A stretch of DNA of 55,718 nt from Ktedonobacterales bacterium (GCA_027311145.1 DAICZM010000001.1:1-55718), one strand, 5' to 3'; shown: positions 35,478 to 45,504, numbered from the stretch's first letter. A program made the numbers and translations. Notes: a model not told the origin generated them from the sequence alone.

Positions 35478-36443
35478 ATGAAACTGGCTGGTAAAATCTT
35501 GACTACAAGTCTGACTGTAGGTGGCGCGTTGGGAGCGGTGGCTATTTACAACAAAGTAACCGAGATGATGGCGGGCGAACTCGACACCACGCTCTTTGGT
35601 GAGGAACGCCGCTATCCCTGGAAATATGGCGATATGTACTATCAGGTGAAGGGCGCACGCGATGCCAAGCCCCTCCTGCTCATTCATGGCTTTGGCCCTG
35701 GTGCGTCCTCTTACGAGTGGCGCAAGAATATTGACAATCTGGCGGAGCAATTTCGCGTCTATTCCCTTGATCTACTCGGCTATGGCCTCTCTGATCGCCC
35801 CGCTATGGACTATAGTGCACAAACCTACATCGATCTCATCAGCGACTTCATGAAAGAAGTGATTGGCAAACCCACTGTTGTTGTTGCTCATGGCTTGAGC
35901 TGCGCGTATGCTATCGAGAGCGCGTTCCGTCGCCCCCAACTCTTCGAGCGTTTAGTCTTGTTGACCCCACCCCCAACCATTCTGCAAGAGTCTCTGCCTG
36001 GACCACTGGCTTCTGTCGTGCGTGCTGCCTTGCGGATGCCTGTGATTGGCGAATTTTTCTATAACATGCTGAACACACGCCAGGCTATCAGCGGCTACTA
36101 TGATGTTCAAGGGTATCATAATCCCGGTCTCATCACTGATGAACTGGTCGAATATATCTATACCAGCGCGCACCAATCAAATGCACGCTGTCCTCAGGCT
36201 TCATTCATCTCTGACGCACTCAATGTCGACGTTCACGAGGCATTCGCTCGCCTCAAGATGCCCATCATTGCCATCTGGGGTCGCGAAGGCGTGTTAACAC
36301 CTTCCGAGGCCAGTGAGGCCTTCAAGCGTGTCAACCCGCGCATCGAGGTCCGCATCATCGACAAGAGTAGTGGTCACGTCCAGGATGAGCAGGCTGCCGC
36401 GTTCAATAATCTGGTCAAGGAATTTGCCAGCGCGCGCGTCTAA
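35478..36443 (+). CDS. Membrane-anchored alpha/beta-fold hydrolase with altered active-site motifs
   Basis: ATG 35478, 7 nt after AGGAGA, gives 321 aa. An N-terminal hydrophobic segment (LTTSLTVGGALGAVAIY) suggests a membrane anchor. The fold is clear from PLLLIHGFGPGASSYEWR (oxyanion loop), VYSLDLLGYGLSDRP and VVVAHGLSCAYAIESAF. The nucleophile elbow is G-L-S131-C-A rather than GxSxG. In the acid loop WGREGVLTP the usual Asp position is not Asp. The His is present (SSGHVQDEQ). The enzyme may use another acid residue or have a changed reaction. Substrate unknown. Confidence 0.85.
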   Translation: MKLAGKILTTSLTVGGALGAVAIYNKVTEMMAGELDTTLFGEERRYPWKYGDMYYQVKGARDAKPLLLIHGFGPGASSYEWRKNIDNLAEQFRVYSLDLLGYGLSDRPAMDYSAQTYIDLISDFMKEVIGKPTVVVAHGLSCAYAIESAFRRPQLFERLVLLTPPPTILQESLPGPLASVVRAALRMPVIGEFFYNMLNTRQAISGYYDVQGYHNPGLITDELVEYIYTSAHQSNARCPQASFISDALNVDVHEAFARLKMPIIAIWGREGVLTPSEASEAFKRVNPRIEVRIIDKSSGHVQDEQAAAFNNLVKEFASARV

Positions 36444-36523
36444 GCTCCCTGTCAACATATATATCCTTTGCACACTATTACGGCAGTAGCGAAGTGACTG
36501 TTCGTATGATGTGCTACGGCAAG

Positions 36524-36570
36524 TGATAGCCGCATGACCGATAACTTCGCTGTCCGTCATGCGGCTATCA
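36524..36570. terminator. 15-bp hairpin between hydrolase and acyl-CoA dehydrogenase genes
   Basis: TGATAGCCGCATGAC (36524-36538) pairs perfectly with 36556-36570 across a 17-nt loop, between two convergent genes. There is no T-tract directly after it. Confidence 0.65.
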
Positions 36571-36679
36571 ACCCTGTAGGAATAAAAATAAACTATACAC
36601 ATAGTAGCATGTTTGCTGCTATGTGTAGTGTATTGCCTTTTAACAGTAAGATTTTACGATGCGATTTTGCCTTTTATGA

Positions 36680-37852
36680 TTAGACCTGTCCACGTGCAAA
36701 GGTATGCTCATGTAGATCGGCAAGCAAGGCACGGGCGATGACGATGCGCTGAATCTGATTGGTCCCCTCAAAAATCTGTGCGACCTTGACATCGCGCATA
36801 TAGCGTTCAACTGGATAATCGCGCACGTAGCCCGCGCCGCCGAGAATTTGGACGGCATTCGTTGTAACTTCCATGGCTGTATCGCTTGCCAGACATTTTG
36901 CCATCGAGGCATACATGGAGGCCTGCTGTCCCCTATCTAGTTTGTAGGCAGCTTCATAGACCAGCAGGCGTGCGGCCTCGATTTTCATGGCCATATCAGC
37001 GAGCAGAAATTGTATGCCCTGGAAAGATGCGATGGCGGCTCCAAACTGTTTGCGTGTACGTGCATAGTCACGTGCGCTCGTAAAGGCAGCTTGGGCTACG
37101 CCGCTCGCGATGGCCCCAATGTTGACCCGCCCGCCATCGAGAGAGGAGAGGGCGATTTTGAAGCCTTGTCCCTCCTCGCCAATGCGCTGTATGACGGGAA
37201 TCACGCACTGCTCAAAAATCAGTTCGCGTGTCGGCGAGGAATGCAAGCCCATCTTGCGCTCAGTTTTGCCAAAGGTCAGACCTGCGGTCTGTTTTTCAAC
37301 CACAAAGCATGAGATGCCGGAAGCCCCTTTCCCTGGGCGTGTGCGGGCCATGAGCAAATAGAGGTCCGCTTCGCCGCCATTAGTCACCCACATCTTCGAA
37401 CCGGTCACCAGATAGTGATCCCCCATGCGCTCCGCCCGACAGGTCAGGCTGGCGGCATCTGAGCCAGCATCTGCCTCGCTTAACGAGAATGCTCCTAATA
37501 ATGCTCCCTCTGCCAGGCGTGGAACCCAACGGCTGCGTTGTTCCGCGCTGCCAAAACGGGCAAGCGAACCCGTGACCATATTATGGACGGAAAGGCCAAC
37601 CGCGATGGCCATCTCGCCTTTTGCCAGCTCCTCGTAGACGATGGCCCCTGTCAGGCGATTCAATGGTGTGCCCCCCAACTCTTCGGGTGTGGTCATGCCC
37701 ATCAGACCTAAGGCCGCCATTTTCTTATATGTCTCACGCGGGAAGTAGTCATGCTCATCCCAATCGCTAGCATTGGGAGCAACTTCCCGTGCCGTAAACT
37801 GACGCACCATATCGCGAATAGCTGTTTGCTCTTCATTGAGATCAAATTGCAC
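36680..37852 (-). CDS. Acyl-CoA dehydrogenase
   Basis: This FAD enzyme makes the alpha,beta double bond in acyl-CoA and passes electrons to ETF. GTG 37852 (AAGGAG six nt upstream) gives 390 aa starting MQFDLNEEQTAIRDMVRQF, the normal family beginning. Visible are the FAD/substrate segments FSLSEADAGSD and KMWVTNGGEADLYLLMART, the RKQFGAAIASFQGIQFLLADM helix and AVQILGGAGYVRDYPVERYMRDVKVAQIFEGTNQIQR. The last carries the usual catalytic Glu of short-chain members (FEG). No other beta-oxidation gene is nearby. The exact acyl chain cannot be told. Confidence 0.95.
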   Translation of the reverse strand: MQFDLNEEQTAIRDMVRQFTAREVAPNASDWDEHDYFPRETYKKMAALGLMGMTTPEELGGTPLNRLTGAIVYEELAKGEMAIAVGLSVHNMVTGSLARFGSAEQRSRWVPRLAEGALLGAFSLSEADAGSDAASLTCRAERMGDHYLVTGSKMWVTNGGEADLYLLMARTRPGKGASGISCFVVEKQTAGLTFGKTERKMGLHSSPTRELIFEQCVIPVIQRIGEEGQGFKIALSSLDGGRVNIGAIASGVAQAAFTSARDYARTRKQFGAAIASFQGIQFLLADMAMKIEAARLLVYEAAYKLDRGQQASMYASMAKCLASDTAMEVTTNAVQILGGAGYVRDYPVERYMRDVKVAQIFEGTNQIQRIVIARALLADLHEHTFARGQV

Positions 37853-38059
37853 ACGCAACTCCTTCTGTTGATACGCTCTCAACAACCCTGATCGACGCTT
37901 GCATCGTATCACATTGCTGTAAAGGATGGCAGCAGATCCGCCAATTTGAGGGATAGACCAGCATAAGTAAAAATGGTAAGATAGAGCGAAAATATACGTC
38001 TATCTATAGGGGAACAGTGTGGTTTATTGGTAATCGAGAGAAGAGAGGCATTGTAATCT

Positions 38060-41041
38060 ATGCCCACACATGATACTGGCAGGCTAGATCCGAGTACTAT
38101 GCTCAATGGTCGCTATCTTATAGGGGAACTGGCGGGTAAAGGTGGCATGGGAGCTGTCTATAAAGCGACCGATACATTGGAAAATTACCGGACCGTTGCG
38201 ATAAAAGAGCTGAGTTTAAGCAAAGTTAGTCCCGAGAAGATTGCGGAAGCGCGTGCAAATTTCCGAGCCGAGGCCGAAATGCTCAGTCGGCTCTCGCATC
38301 GAAACTTGCCTAAAGTCTATGATTTTTTTGATGATGGCGACGACCGTTCGTATCTCGTCATGGAATTTATCCAGGGCAAGACGTTGCGTGATCTGTTGGT
38401 ACAAACGCCTGACAGACGCCTGGCGGTTAATCTGGTCATTGACTACGCTCTCCAACTCTGCGAAGTGCTTTCCTATCTTCATGCACAGGCGAAGCCGATT
38501 GTTTTTCGTGACCTCAAACCTGTCAATGTGATGGTGACACCACGCGGCCAGGTGTATCTGATTGACTTTGGGATTGCGCGCATCTTTAAGCCGGAGCAAT
38601 TGTGGGATACCATTTCTATGGGCACGCCCGGTTTTAGTCCCCCAGAGCAGTTTAGAAATCATACGACGCCCCGCTCAGACCTCTATAGTCTGGGGGCAAC
38701 GCTGTATTATTGTCTCAGCGGATTTGATCCACGCAATAACACACCGAACCTTTTCTCTTTCCGCCCGGTTCGCACGTATAATCAAAGTGTGCCGCCGGAG
38801 CTTGATAAACTGATCCAGCAATTGGTGGCAACCGAAGATACGCGGCGACCTGTCGATGCCGCGCAGGTCATGCAAACGCTCCAATCAATCCAACAATGGG
38901 CCGCAGCGGGAACTTCCAATTTCAATGGCGCGCTTACATCGCCTATCGCACTCTCTTTCTATGATCCCTATAAGGCACGTGCTACCCAATTTGGCCTACT
39001 CCTCTCAACTCACTTGAATAAACTGCCTGGGATCATTGGGACATGGTCTGCTAAAACGCTGATCCCTTTTCTCTCTCAGACGTATAGCCTGCTGACCACC
39101 TGGTTTGTCGCAACTTTCTGGCCCTGGCTCACGGGCCAAAGTGGGCGCATACGCCATGCCGTTATACAGTGGTATCAGAATGCACTACGTGGCAATAGCA
39201 GTTTCTTTGCGATCCTGCTGAATGGCTTCAGACCCCCTGTCTGGAGACCCTATTTTGTCATGCTTTTCCTGCTTCTACCGCTTCTGATGATTGGTGGGAG
39301 TTTCTACATGGCTGGCGCATTGCATTGGTCATTGCATCAGATGGCTTTAGCATTTTGTTTACCATTATCGCTGTTTATGTTTTTTGCTAGCTTCCATCAA
39401 GGTGTGCAGCATGCCCTGGCCCGTAGCGTCTTGCTGGTGAGTACGTTTCTCCTTCTTCTTACCTCTCTGACGTTAGTTGCACTGCCAGATGTTCAACAAG
39501 CTTTGCTGGCAACTACAATGGGTCAGGCTGTGGGCCTACTGCTGATCCTGCTTGCCAGTACAACTTTCCTGCGTCCGCTGAACCGCTTTGCCTGGCTAGC
39601 CCGCCTGACCGTGCTGGTCTTGGTGATGACCTGCCTGGGCTTACAGCTTGCCGAAGGTCCGAGCGAGTGGCCGCAATTTTCGTTCATTCCCGCAGCTCTC
39701 GACCAGATGGTGAACTTGATTGCCATCGGGGTGTTGGTGGTCATTCTGCTGTTCACGTTACTCCGCTTCGCCGCTGAGTTTGAACGGTTTGATCGCTTCT
39801 TGTTCTTGCTGTTGGCAACCCTCGCGATGGCCCTGCAATTTGCCTTTGGCTTGCCCATTGTCAGCAGCACTATGACGATGGCAAATCCCGTCTCACTCTT
39901 GATCCTTCATATCCTGTTTGGGGTGTTGCCCTTCGCGCTGGCCCTGCTCTGGCTGCTGTTGCCAACGACCAACACGCTGATCGGGAGTGTTCCGCTGGTA
40001 GTATTGACCTATGCTTATGTGCCGTTGCTGCTCTTCCTTGCTAACCATATTACCCTTCCCTTCAAAACATTGCCCAGTATGGTTCATCCGCTGCAAGCGC
40101 ATCTGCAAACGCTGCTCACACCCAACCAACTGCTTTTTTATCTCCTGTTGGCATTAGCCATCCTGCTGCTCTTGCGCATTAGCCAGCAATTTACGGCTGT
40201 TGATCGTTTTGCCTTGTTTAGTATGGCCATTGCCTGTGTGCTATTGCAAACATCCACCTGGAATCAGTTTATGAGTCCGCAAGGTGTATCTGCTCAAAAG
40301 GGTGGGCTAAACCTGACCGCAAGCAGTATCAACGCTCTCTACGGGACTGCTTGGAACAATCTCGTCACGATTATTCTGGATCTCGTCGTTGGAGCCAGTA
40401 TGCTTTTTTTGCTCTTCTCGCTTTTCATACAAATTTTGCCGCATATTCCCCGCTTAGGAAACATCGGTGCGTCTCGTCTGTATAGCTTTTTCAGCCAGGG
40501 ACGTATACCGCAGCTCCTTGAGCATCTGATGATTCTGATGTCTACAATTGCCTGTATCGTGCTACAACTCACTTTTGGCCCAAAAGAGTCGCTGCTGGCC
40601 TATCGCGTTGTCTTTCAGCAAACAACACTCTCGTTTAATGTGATTGTTGTTGGTTTGCTCGCGCTGTTGGCTATTGTAGAACTCATCCGTTTGGGACGTG
40701 CTTTTAGCGGTGTAGATCGCTTCATCCTGTTGATCGATGCTCTGGTGTGCGTTCTGTTGTTGTTCAATGGTTCACAGGTGATGCCACAGCAGGTTGCGCT
40801 ACCACATCTCGGCTTACCCGCGTTGGCTATTATGCCAGAATTGCTCGTGGTGGCGGTCACTGCATTGCTTTGGCTGCGGCGTTCTTATCCACAGGGCGAT
40901 AAAAACGCCCTGCTGTTGCTCTTTGGCCTGGCGTGCGCAACGGCCTTGTTGCAGCTTATCAGTCCTGTTTTCTTGCTTGTGACGCTCTTTCTGTTGATTC
41001 AGGGCACGTTGCTGGCAACGCGCATTGAAGCTGTGCATTAG
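38060..41041 (+). CDS. Ser/Thr protein kinase fused to a large polytopic membrane domain
   Basis: The 993-aa product has an N-terminal Hanks-type kinase (about 18-290). It shows the Gly loop GELAGKGGMGAVYK, Lys49 (VAIKE), the catalytic loop FRDLKPVNVM (F replaces H of HRD; D151 present), DFG at 169-171, GTPGFSPPEQ and SDLYSLGATLY, all expected for activity. After a ~100-residue linker the remaining ~600 residues contain about 17 hydrophobic segments. In that part F..-D/N-RF signatures recur at residues 508, 578, 715 and 886, pointing to an internal two-helix repeat. Known bacterial receptor kinases usually have one membrane helix and an outside sensor. Here the membrane domain itself may sense or transport. 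Confidence 0.92.
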   Translation: MPTHDTGRLDPSTMLNGRYLIGELAGKGGMGAVYKATDTLENYRTVAIKELSLSKVSPEKIAEARANFRAEAEMLSRLSHRNLPKVYDFFDDGDDRSYLVMEFIQGKTLRDLLVQTPDRRLAVNLVIDYALQLCEVLSYLHAQAKPIVFRDLKPVNVMVTPRGQVYLIDFGIARIFKPEQLWDTISMGTPGFSPPEQFRNHTTPRSDLYSLGATLYYCLSGFDPRNNTPNLFSFRPVRTYNQSVPPELDKLIQQLVATEDTRRPVDAAQVMQTLQSIQQWAAAGTSNFNGALTSPIALSFYDPYKARATQFGLLLSTHLNKLPGIIGTWSAKTLIPFLSQTYSLLTTWFVATFWPWLTGQSGRIRHAVIQWYQNALRGNSSFFAILLNGFRPPVWRPYFVMLFLLLPLLMIGGSFYMAGALHWSLHQMALAFCLPLSLFMFFASFHQGVQHALARSVLLVSTFLLLLTSLTLVALPDVQQALLATTMGQAVGLLLILLASTTFLRPLNRFAWLARLTVLVLVMTCLGLQLAEGPSEWPQFSFIPAALDQMVNLIAIGVLVVILLFTLLRFAAEFERFDRFLFLLLATLAMALQFAFGLPIVSSTMTMANPVSLLILHILFGVLPFALALLWLLLPTTNTLIGSVPLVVLTYAYVPLLLFLANHITLPFKTLPSMVHPLQAHLQTLLTPNQLLFYLLLALAILLLLRISQQFTAVDRFALFSMAIACVLLQTSTWNQFMSPQGVSAQKGGLNLTASSINALYGTAWNNLVTIILDLVVGASMLFLLFSLFIQILPHIPRLGNIGASRLYSFFSQGRIPQLLEHLMILMSTIACIVLQLTFGPKESLLAYRVVFQQTTLSFNVIVVGLLALLAIVELIRLGRAFSGVDRFILLIDALVCVLLLFNGSQVMPQQVALPHLGLPALAIMPELLVVAVTALLWLRRSYPQGDKNALLLLFGLACATALLQLISPVFLLVTLFLLIQGTLLATRIEAVH

Positions 41042-41409
41042 CCATTGTGCTGAAAAGGGGCAGTGGTGGAATACCTGTTTGTGCCGTGTTGTTCTTCTAG
41101 ATATAAATAGTACTAAGGAAGAGTGAGCTTGTCTCTGCAACTCACCTGTATTGAGAAACGTATTTATAGCAAATCCCTGACAGGTTATAACGCATATGGA
41201 GATATGTGGCATAGAGTGCCTATGGGAGAAATATGCGAGTTATCAGATAGCCCAGATGGGGCAAAAAAATAGTGGACGGCACGTATAGAGAGCGTGTCAT
41301 ATACTATAAAGAAAGAGCTACGAAGACTTAATTCTGTATTGCAGGACTCGATACTCTAGATGGTACTGATGAACAGTATTGTCTAATGAAGAAAGCAGGT
41401 CTGAACTGA
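41042..41409 (+). other. 368-nt spacer before ftsH, no gene recognised
   Basis: The region is A+T-rich and has no coding frame with family features. TATACT/TATAAA strings near 41300 could be -10 boxes, but no -35 is properly placed. No terminator hairpin for the kinase gene is evident. Confidence 0.4.
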
Positions 41410-43419
41410 ATGGATGCTCAGGCTATATATATGTACCAGAATAGCCCAAATGATGGCGGACCACGCGGTACACAGCGTCCAAATTCTGGTGGGAATGGGA
41501 ATGGCAGCAATGGTGGTAACGGTGGTAACAGTGGTAACAGTGGTATGTCCCTGCTTGTGCGCTCGATTCTGATCGTGGTTGTCGTTCTGCTTGGCTGGTA
41601 TTTTTTCCAGTACTTTTTCCAAAGTGGTAGCAGTAGTAGCAGCACAAGCGTCTTAGAAGTGCCGTACAGCACGTTCTACCAGCAAGTACAAAATGGCAAT
41701 GTGCAAAAGGTCGTGTTCCAGGGTCAGGACATCACGGGACAATTTAAAAGTGCTGTGACGGTCCCCAACACAAGCGGCAGCGGTACGCAGACTGGGATTG
41801 ATTTTCATCTAACGCAACTTCCTAACGGAGATCCAAACCTAAATGCGTTGATCTTGAAGAATGTGCCAGATTTCCAGACAAAACAGGTCCAGGATAATAA
41901 TCTCTTATGGACAATTGTCTTGAATGTGTTGCCCTGGTTGTTAATTATCGGCGTGTTTTTATTTATTGCGCGCAGAGCCACGCAGAGCCAGCAAAACATT
42001 TTTAGCTTTGGTAAGAGCAAAGCCAAGGTGGTGCTGGAAGACCGTCCCAGCACGACGTTTGCAGATGTGGCAGGTGTTGATGAGGCGAAAAGTGATCTGG
42101 TGGAGGTGGTCGAGTTTCTCAAGACGCCCCAGAAGTTCCAGCGTCTGGGAGGGAAAATTCCACGTGGCGTGCTACTGGTCGGCTCGCCAGGCACAGGTAA
42201 GACGCTGTTGGCACGTGCGGTCGCGGGCGAAGCAGGTGTGCCGTTCTTCTCAATGAGCGGTTCTGAGTTTGTTGAGGTGCTAGTAGGTGTTGGCGCGAGC
42301 CGCGTGCGCGACTTGTTTGATCAGGCCAAGAAAGCCTCACCGAGCATCATCTTCATTGATGAAATCGATGCAGTTGGCCGCCAGCGTGGATCGAGCATTA
42401 ACAGCAATGACGAGCGTGAGCAGACGTTGAACCAGTTGCTTGTCGAGATGGATGGTTTCGATGCGCGTCAGGCGGTAGTGGTGATTGCCGCGACCAACCG
42501 CCCCGATGGTCTTGACAAAGCCTTGTTGCGTCCAGGGCGTTTTGACCGTCGTGTCACGGTGGAGCGGCCCGATTGGAATGGGCGTCTGGCGATCCTCAAG
42601 ATTCACTCACATAACGTGCCGTTGGGCCGCGACGTGGACTTGATTACGGTTGCACGCGGCACGCCGGGTATGGTCGGTGCAGACCTGGCAAATCTGGTCA
42701 ACGAGGCAGCTTTGCTGGCAGCACGCCGCAATCTCGATGCTGTCACGCAGTCCTGTTTTGATGAAGCTCTCGATAAAATCTTGATTGGGGCGGAACGCCC
42801 GCTCGTCCTTAGCGATGAAGACTTGAACGTGATCGCCTATCATGAAGGCGGACATGCCTTGACGGGTCTGCTGACCGAGGGCGTTGACCCAGTGACGAAG
42901 GTGACGATAGTGCCGCGTGGGCAGGCTCTTGGCGTGACCATGTATACACCGCTCGATGATCGCTATAACTACTCACGTGATTACCTGGAAGCTCAGATGG
43001 TCACTGCCCTGGGTGGGCGTGCCGCTGAGCAGGTTGCGATTGGGCACATCACTACCGGCGCGGAAAACGATTTGCAGCGCGTGACCGCGATTGCGCGCCA
43101 AATGGTCACTCGCTGGGGCATGAGCGAGCGTCTGGGAACCATTTCTTACAGCGAACGTGAAGACCCCTTTGCCGGCACGGCCCTAGCCAATGGCTCACAT
43201 GATTATAGTGAACGCACGGCGGCGGTGATTGATGAGGAAGTCAATCGTCTGATAAAGATCGCTTATGACCAATCAGTGAGTCTTTTGACTGAGCATAAAG
43301 CGACCTTAGATGCGATTGCGAAATCGTTGCGCCTGCATGAGACGATTGATGCGCGTCGGCTGCGCGAAATCATGATTGAAACAGGGGCGATAGGGGCGGC
43401 TCCAGCTGCTTATCGCTAG
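41410..43419 (+). CDS. ftsH: ATP-dependent zinc metalloprotease FtsH
   Basis: FtsH is the membrane-bound AAA+ protease that removes misfolded membrane proteins and short-lived regulators. The 669-aa product starts with a Gly/Asn-rich stretch, then membrane helix 1 ([24 protein letters not shown]), an outside domain of ~100 residues, and helix 2 ([20 protein letters not shown]). The AAA domain has Walker A GSPGTGKT (usually GPPGTGKT), the pore [17 protein letters not shown], Walker [10 protein letters not shown] and the second region of homology [20 protein letters not shown]. The protease domain has the zinc motif HEGGH and the third-ligand Asp region TTGAENDL. Confidence 0.97.
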   Translation: MDAQAIYMYQNSPNDGGPRGTQRPNSGGNGNGSNGGNGGNSGNSGMSLLVRSILIVVVVLLGWYFFQYFFQSGSSSSSTSVLEVPYSTFYQQVQNGNVQKVVFQGQDITGQFKSAVTVPNTSGSGTQTGIDFHLTQLPNGDPNLNALILKNVPDFQTKQVQDNNLLWTIVLNVLPWLLIIGVFLFIARRATQSQQNIFSFGKSKAKVVLEDRPSTTFADVAGVDEAKSDLVEVVEFLKTPQKFQRLGGKIPRGVLLVGSPGTGKTLLARAVAGEAGVPFFSMSGSEFVEVLVGVGASRVRDLFDQAKKASPSIIFIDEIDAVGRQRGSSINSNDEREQTLNQLLVEMDGFDARQAVVVIAATNRPDGLDKALLRPGRFDRRVTVERPDWNGRLAILKIHSHNVPLGRDVDLITVARGTPGMVGADLANLVNEAALLAARRNLDAVTQSCFDEALDKILIGAERPLVLSDEDLNVIAYHEGGHALTGLLTEGVDPVTKVTIVPRGQALGVTMYTPLDDRYNYSRDYLEAQMVTALGGRAAEQVAIGHITTGAENDLQRVTAIARQMVTRWGMSERLGTISYSEREDPFAGTALANGSHDYSERTAAVIDEEVNRLIKIAYDQSVSLLTEHKATLDAIAKSLRLHETIDARRLREIMIETGAIGAAPAAYR

Positions 43420-43434
43420 AGACCTTCCGGGCAG

Positions 43435-43473
43435 ACAAAAAGAGCATAGCGACAGTTGCCATGCTCTTTTTGT
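43435..43473. terminator. Terminator after ftsH
   Basis: ACAAAAAGAGCAT (43435-43447) pairs with ATGCTCTTTTTGT (43461-43473) over 13 bp. The A- and T-tracts on either side make it usable on both strands. It starts 16 nt after the ftsH stop. Confidence 0.85.
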
Positions 43474-43513
43474 GGTTAGTGGGTGAGGATATTGCCGATC
43501 TGTAGCAGAAAAA

Positions 43514-43589
43514 AGGGTGGGTCGTGTTTGCACACCCCTGCGTAACCGACAATAGTATGGCTGAGCAGGGGCGAAACACAACCCACCCT
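43514..43589. repeat. Large imperfect inverted repeat between ftsH and the M32 peptidase gene
   Basis: Arms 43514-43541 and 43565-43589 pair as three blocks (9, 6 and 7 bp) separated by a C-A mismatch and a small bulge. It looks like a decayed long hairpin or a MITE-like relic rather than a simple terminator, as ftsH already has one. Confidence 0.55.
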
Positions 43590-43618
43590 GAATAATATCT
43601 GGCGGGGTCACTGGATGT

Positions 43619-43642
43619 CTGTATCTGTATCTGTATCTGTAT
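43619..43642 (+). repeat. Hexanucleotide tandem repeat (CTGTAT)4
   Basis: Four perfect copies of CTGTAT stand in the ftsH-M32 spacer, outside any gene. Such a short tract can vary in copy number between strains. Confidence 0.9.
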
Positions 43643-43754
43643 AAGTATGTGCTTAGTAAGCATACACTATAGAAACGCAAATTGGAAGGGGTTTGGGCGG
43701 GAATCACGGCGTTTCGTGATTCCCACATGACAATTGACGGTATACTACACGCGC

Positions 43755-45320
43755 TTAGAGCGCGTAAAGCTGCTCAAACTTGCTGGTCAGGTAGTGATTG
43801 AAGTAGCTGGCGTCGAGCGTAGCTCCGGTGACGCGCTTCATCAACTCGTCTGGACGGTAAATGGCACCGACATTGTACATGTGGTTTTGTAACCAGTGTA
43901 GAATGTGTGCCGTCTCACCCTCTGCCAAGGCAGCATCGAAATTGGGCAGAGCGGAGCGCAGCGTTGAGAGAATTTGTGCCGCGTTGAGGTTACCGAGCGT
44001 GTAGGAGGGGAAGTAGCCAAAGCCGCTTGTCCGGTGGACATCCTGCAAGATGCCGTCGCTATCACTGTTTGGCGTGATGCCCAGATACTCCTGATAATGC
44101 TCGTTCCAGAGGCGCGGCAAGCTCTCAACTGCGATGTTCCCGTTCACCATCATCTTCTCGAGTTCGTAGCGGATGATGATGTGCAGGTTATAGGTCACTT
44201 CATCGGCCTCGACGCGCACCAGACTGGGTTCCACATGATTGAGGGCACGTGCAAAGGTCGCAGAATCGAGCTTGCCATACTGCGCAGGCAAGATTTTGCG
44301 CATGAGATCGAACTGACCACGCCAGAATGACTCGGAGCGCCCAATCGCGTTTTCCCAGAGGCGTGACTGTGACTCATGCATGCCCATCGATGCACCACCA
44401 GCGATGGGTGTTTGCACTAGTGTCGCTGCACTGCCTTGCTCATAGAGGGCGTGACCACCCTCGTGGATGGCCGCCATCAATGACTGCTGGATAAATTGTT
44501 CATTGGTGCGCACCGTGACGCGCACGTCGAAAGGACTGCCTAGCCCCGTAGTGAAGGGATGCGGCGATTGCGCAATTGCTCCACGCGAGAAATCGTAGCC
44601 AATGCGTTTGAGAATCTCTCGACTGAGTTCAAGCTGTTTCTCGGCTGGAAAGTGCCCGTGCAAGCATGCTGTGTCAATCGTGTGTCCACTGGCCTGAATG
44701 CGCTTGAGCAGTGTGCTGCTGACCACGCGCACAGGTGTAAAGAGCGCATCGACCTTCTCAACGCTCAGCTCTGGCTCATAGAGGTCGAGTAGTGCATCGT
44801 AGCGCGTCTGCTGATAGCCAAAACGGTCTGCAACTTCGCGTTGCAAGGCGATTGTGCGGGTGAGATGGGGAGCAAAAGCCGCAAAGTCGTTGTTGCTGCG
44901 TGCGCGCCGCCATGCCTCGAAACTAGCGGCTTCGGTGCGGGCCATTTCTTCTACCAATGCCCGCGAGAGCTTTGTATATTGTGTATAGGTGCGTGCTGAC
45001 TCGCGTATCAGGCTGCGATCAGCATCGGTGAAACTGTCTCCATGTACTACCTCTTCTAGTTGACTGAGCAGACTGCCCAACTGAGGATTGGTCCAGCGTT
45101 CATACAAAATGCCTTGCATGACGGCCATCTGTGTGCCACGCACTTCGCCAGCGCCCTCTGGCATAATTGTATTCTGGTCCCATGCTGCTAACGCACTCAA
45201 TGCTCCAAGTGCAGATATCTCTTGCATCCGACCAAGCAGCTCGCTAATGCGTGCGTTGCTGCGTGTGAAATCTGGCGTACCTGCTGTATTGTGTTGTGTC
45301 TGGTCGTGTATGATTGCCAC
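43755..45320 (-). CDS. M32-family metallocarboxypeptidase (Taq type)
   Basis: It removes C-terminal residues from peptides. The zinc motif HEGGH lies in SLMAAIHEGGHALYEQG, with the third ligand region GMHESQSRLWENAIGRS downstream. Other family blocks are DQNTIMPEGAGEVRGTQMA, SPHPFTTGLGSPFDVRVTVR, EADEVTYNLHIIIRYELEK and GFGYFPSYTLGNLNAAQ. GTG 45320 is about 9 nt after AAGGAGGG and gives 521 aa; TTG 45326 is a possible two-codon-longer start. Length is standard (~500). Confidence 0.95.
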   Translation of the reverse strand: MAIIHDQTQHNTAGTPDFTRSNARISELLGRMQEISALGALSALAAWDQNTIMPEGAGEVRGTQMAVMQGILYERWTNPQLGSLLSQLEEVVHGDSFTDADRSLIRESARTYTQYTKLSRALVEEMARTEAASFEAWRRARSNNDFAAFAPHLTRTIALQREVADRFGYQQTRYDALLDLYEPELSVEKVDALFTPVRVVSSTLLKRIQASGHTIDTACLHGHFPAEKQLELSREILKRIGYDFSRGAIAQSPHPFTTGLGSPFDVRVTVRTNEQFIQQSLMAAIHEGGHALYEQGSAATLVQTPIAGGASMGMHESQSRLWENAIGRSESFWRGQFDLMRKILPAQYGKLDSATFARALNHVEPSLVRVEADEVTYNLHIIIRYELEKMMVNGNIAVESLPRLWNEHYQEYLGITPNSDSDGILQDVHRTSGFGYFPSYTLGNLNAAQILSTLRSALPNFDAALAEGETAHILHWLQNHMYNVGAIYRPDELMKRVTGATLDASYFNHYLTSKFEQLYAL

Positions 45321-45504
45321 AATCAATACCCTCCTTTGCCCATGTTAGAATGATGCACGTACCCGTGGCACCCTGCTTGCTCTTGTACGTGCTGATTATT
45401 TCCCCATTATACTTCGCATGTCAAAAAACGCTCTCTCCTGCCCAGGTCGGTATTGGATGACTGCTTGCTTCCTGCCATTTGCACCAGGAGCGCACCTGAA
45501 GGAA

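Noticed and set aside
41511-41550. Short GGTAACAGT-type repeat as a CRISPR or mobile element
   Set aside because: It lies inside ftsH and simply encodes the Gly/Asn-rich N-terminus.
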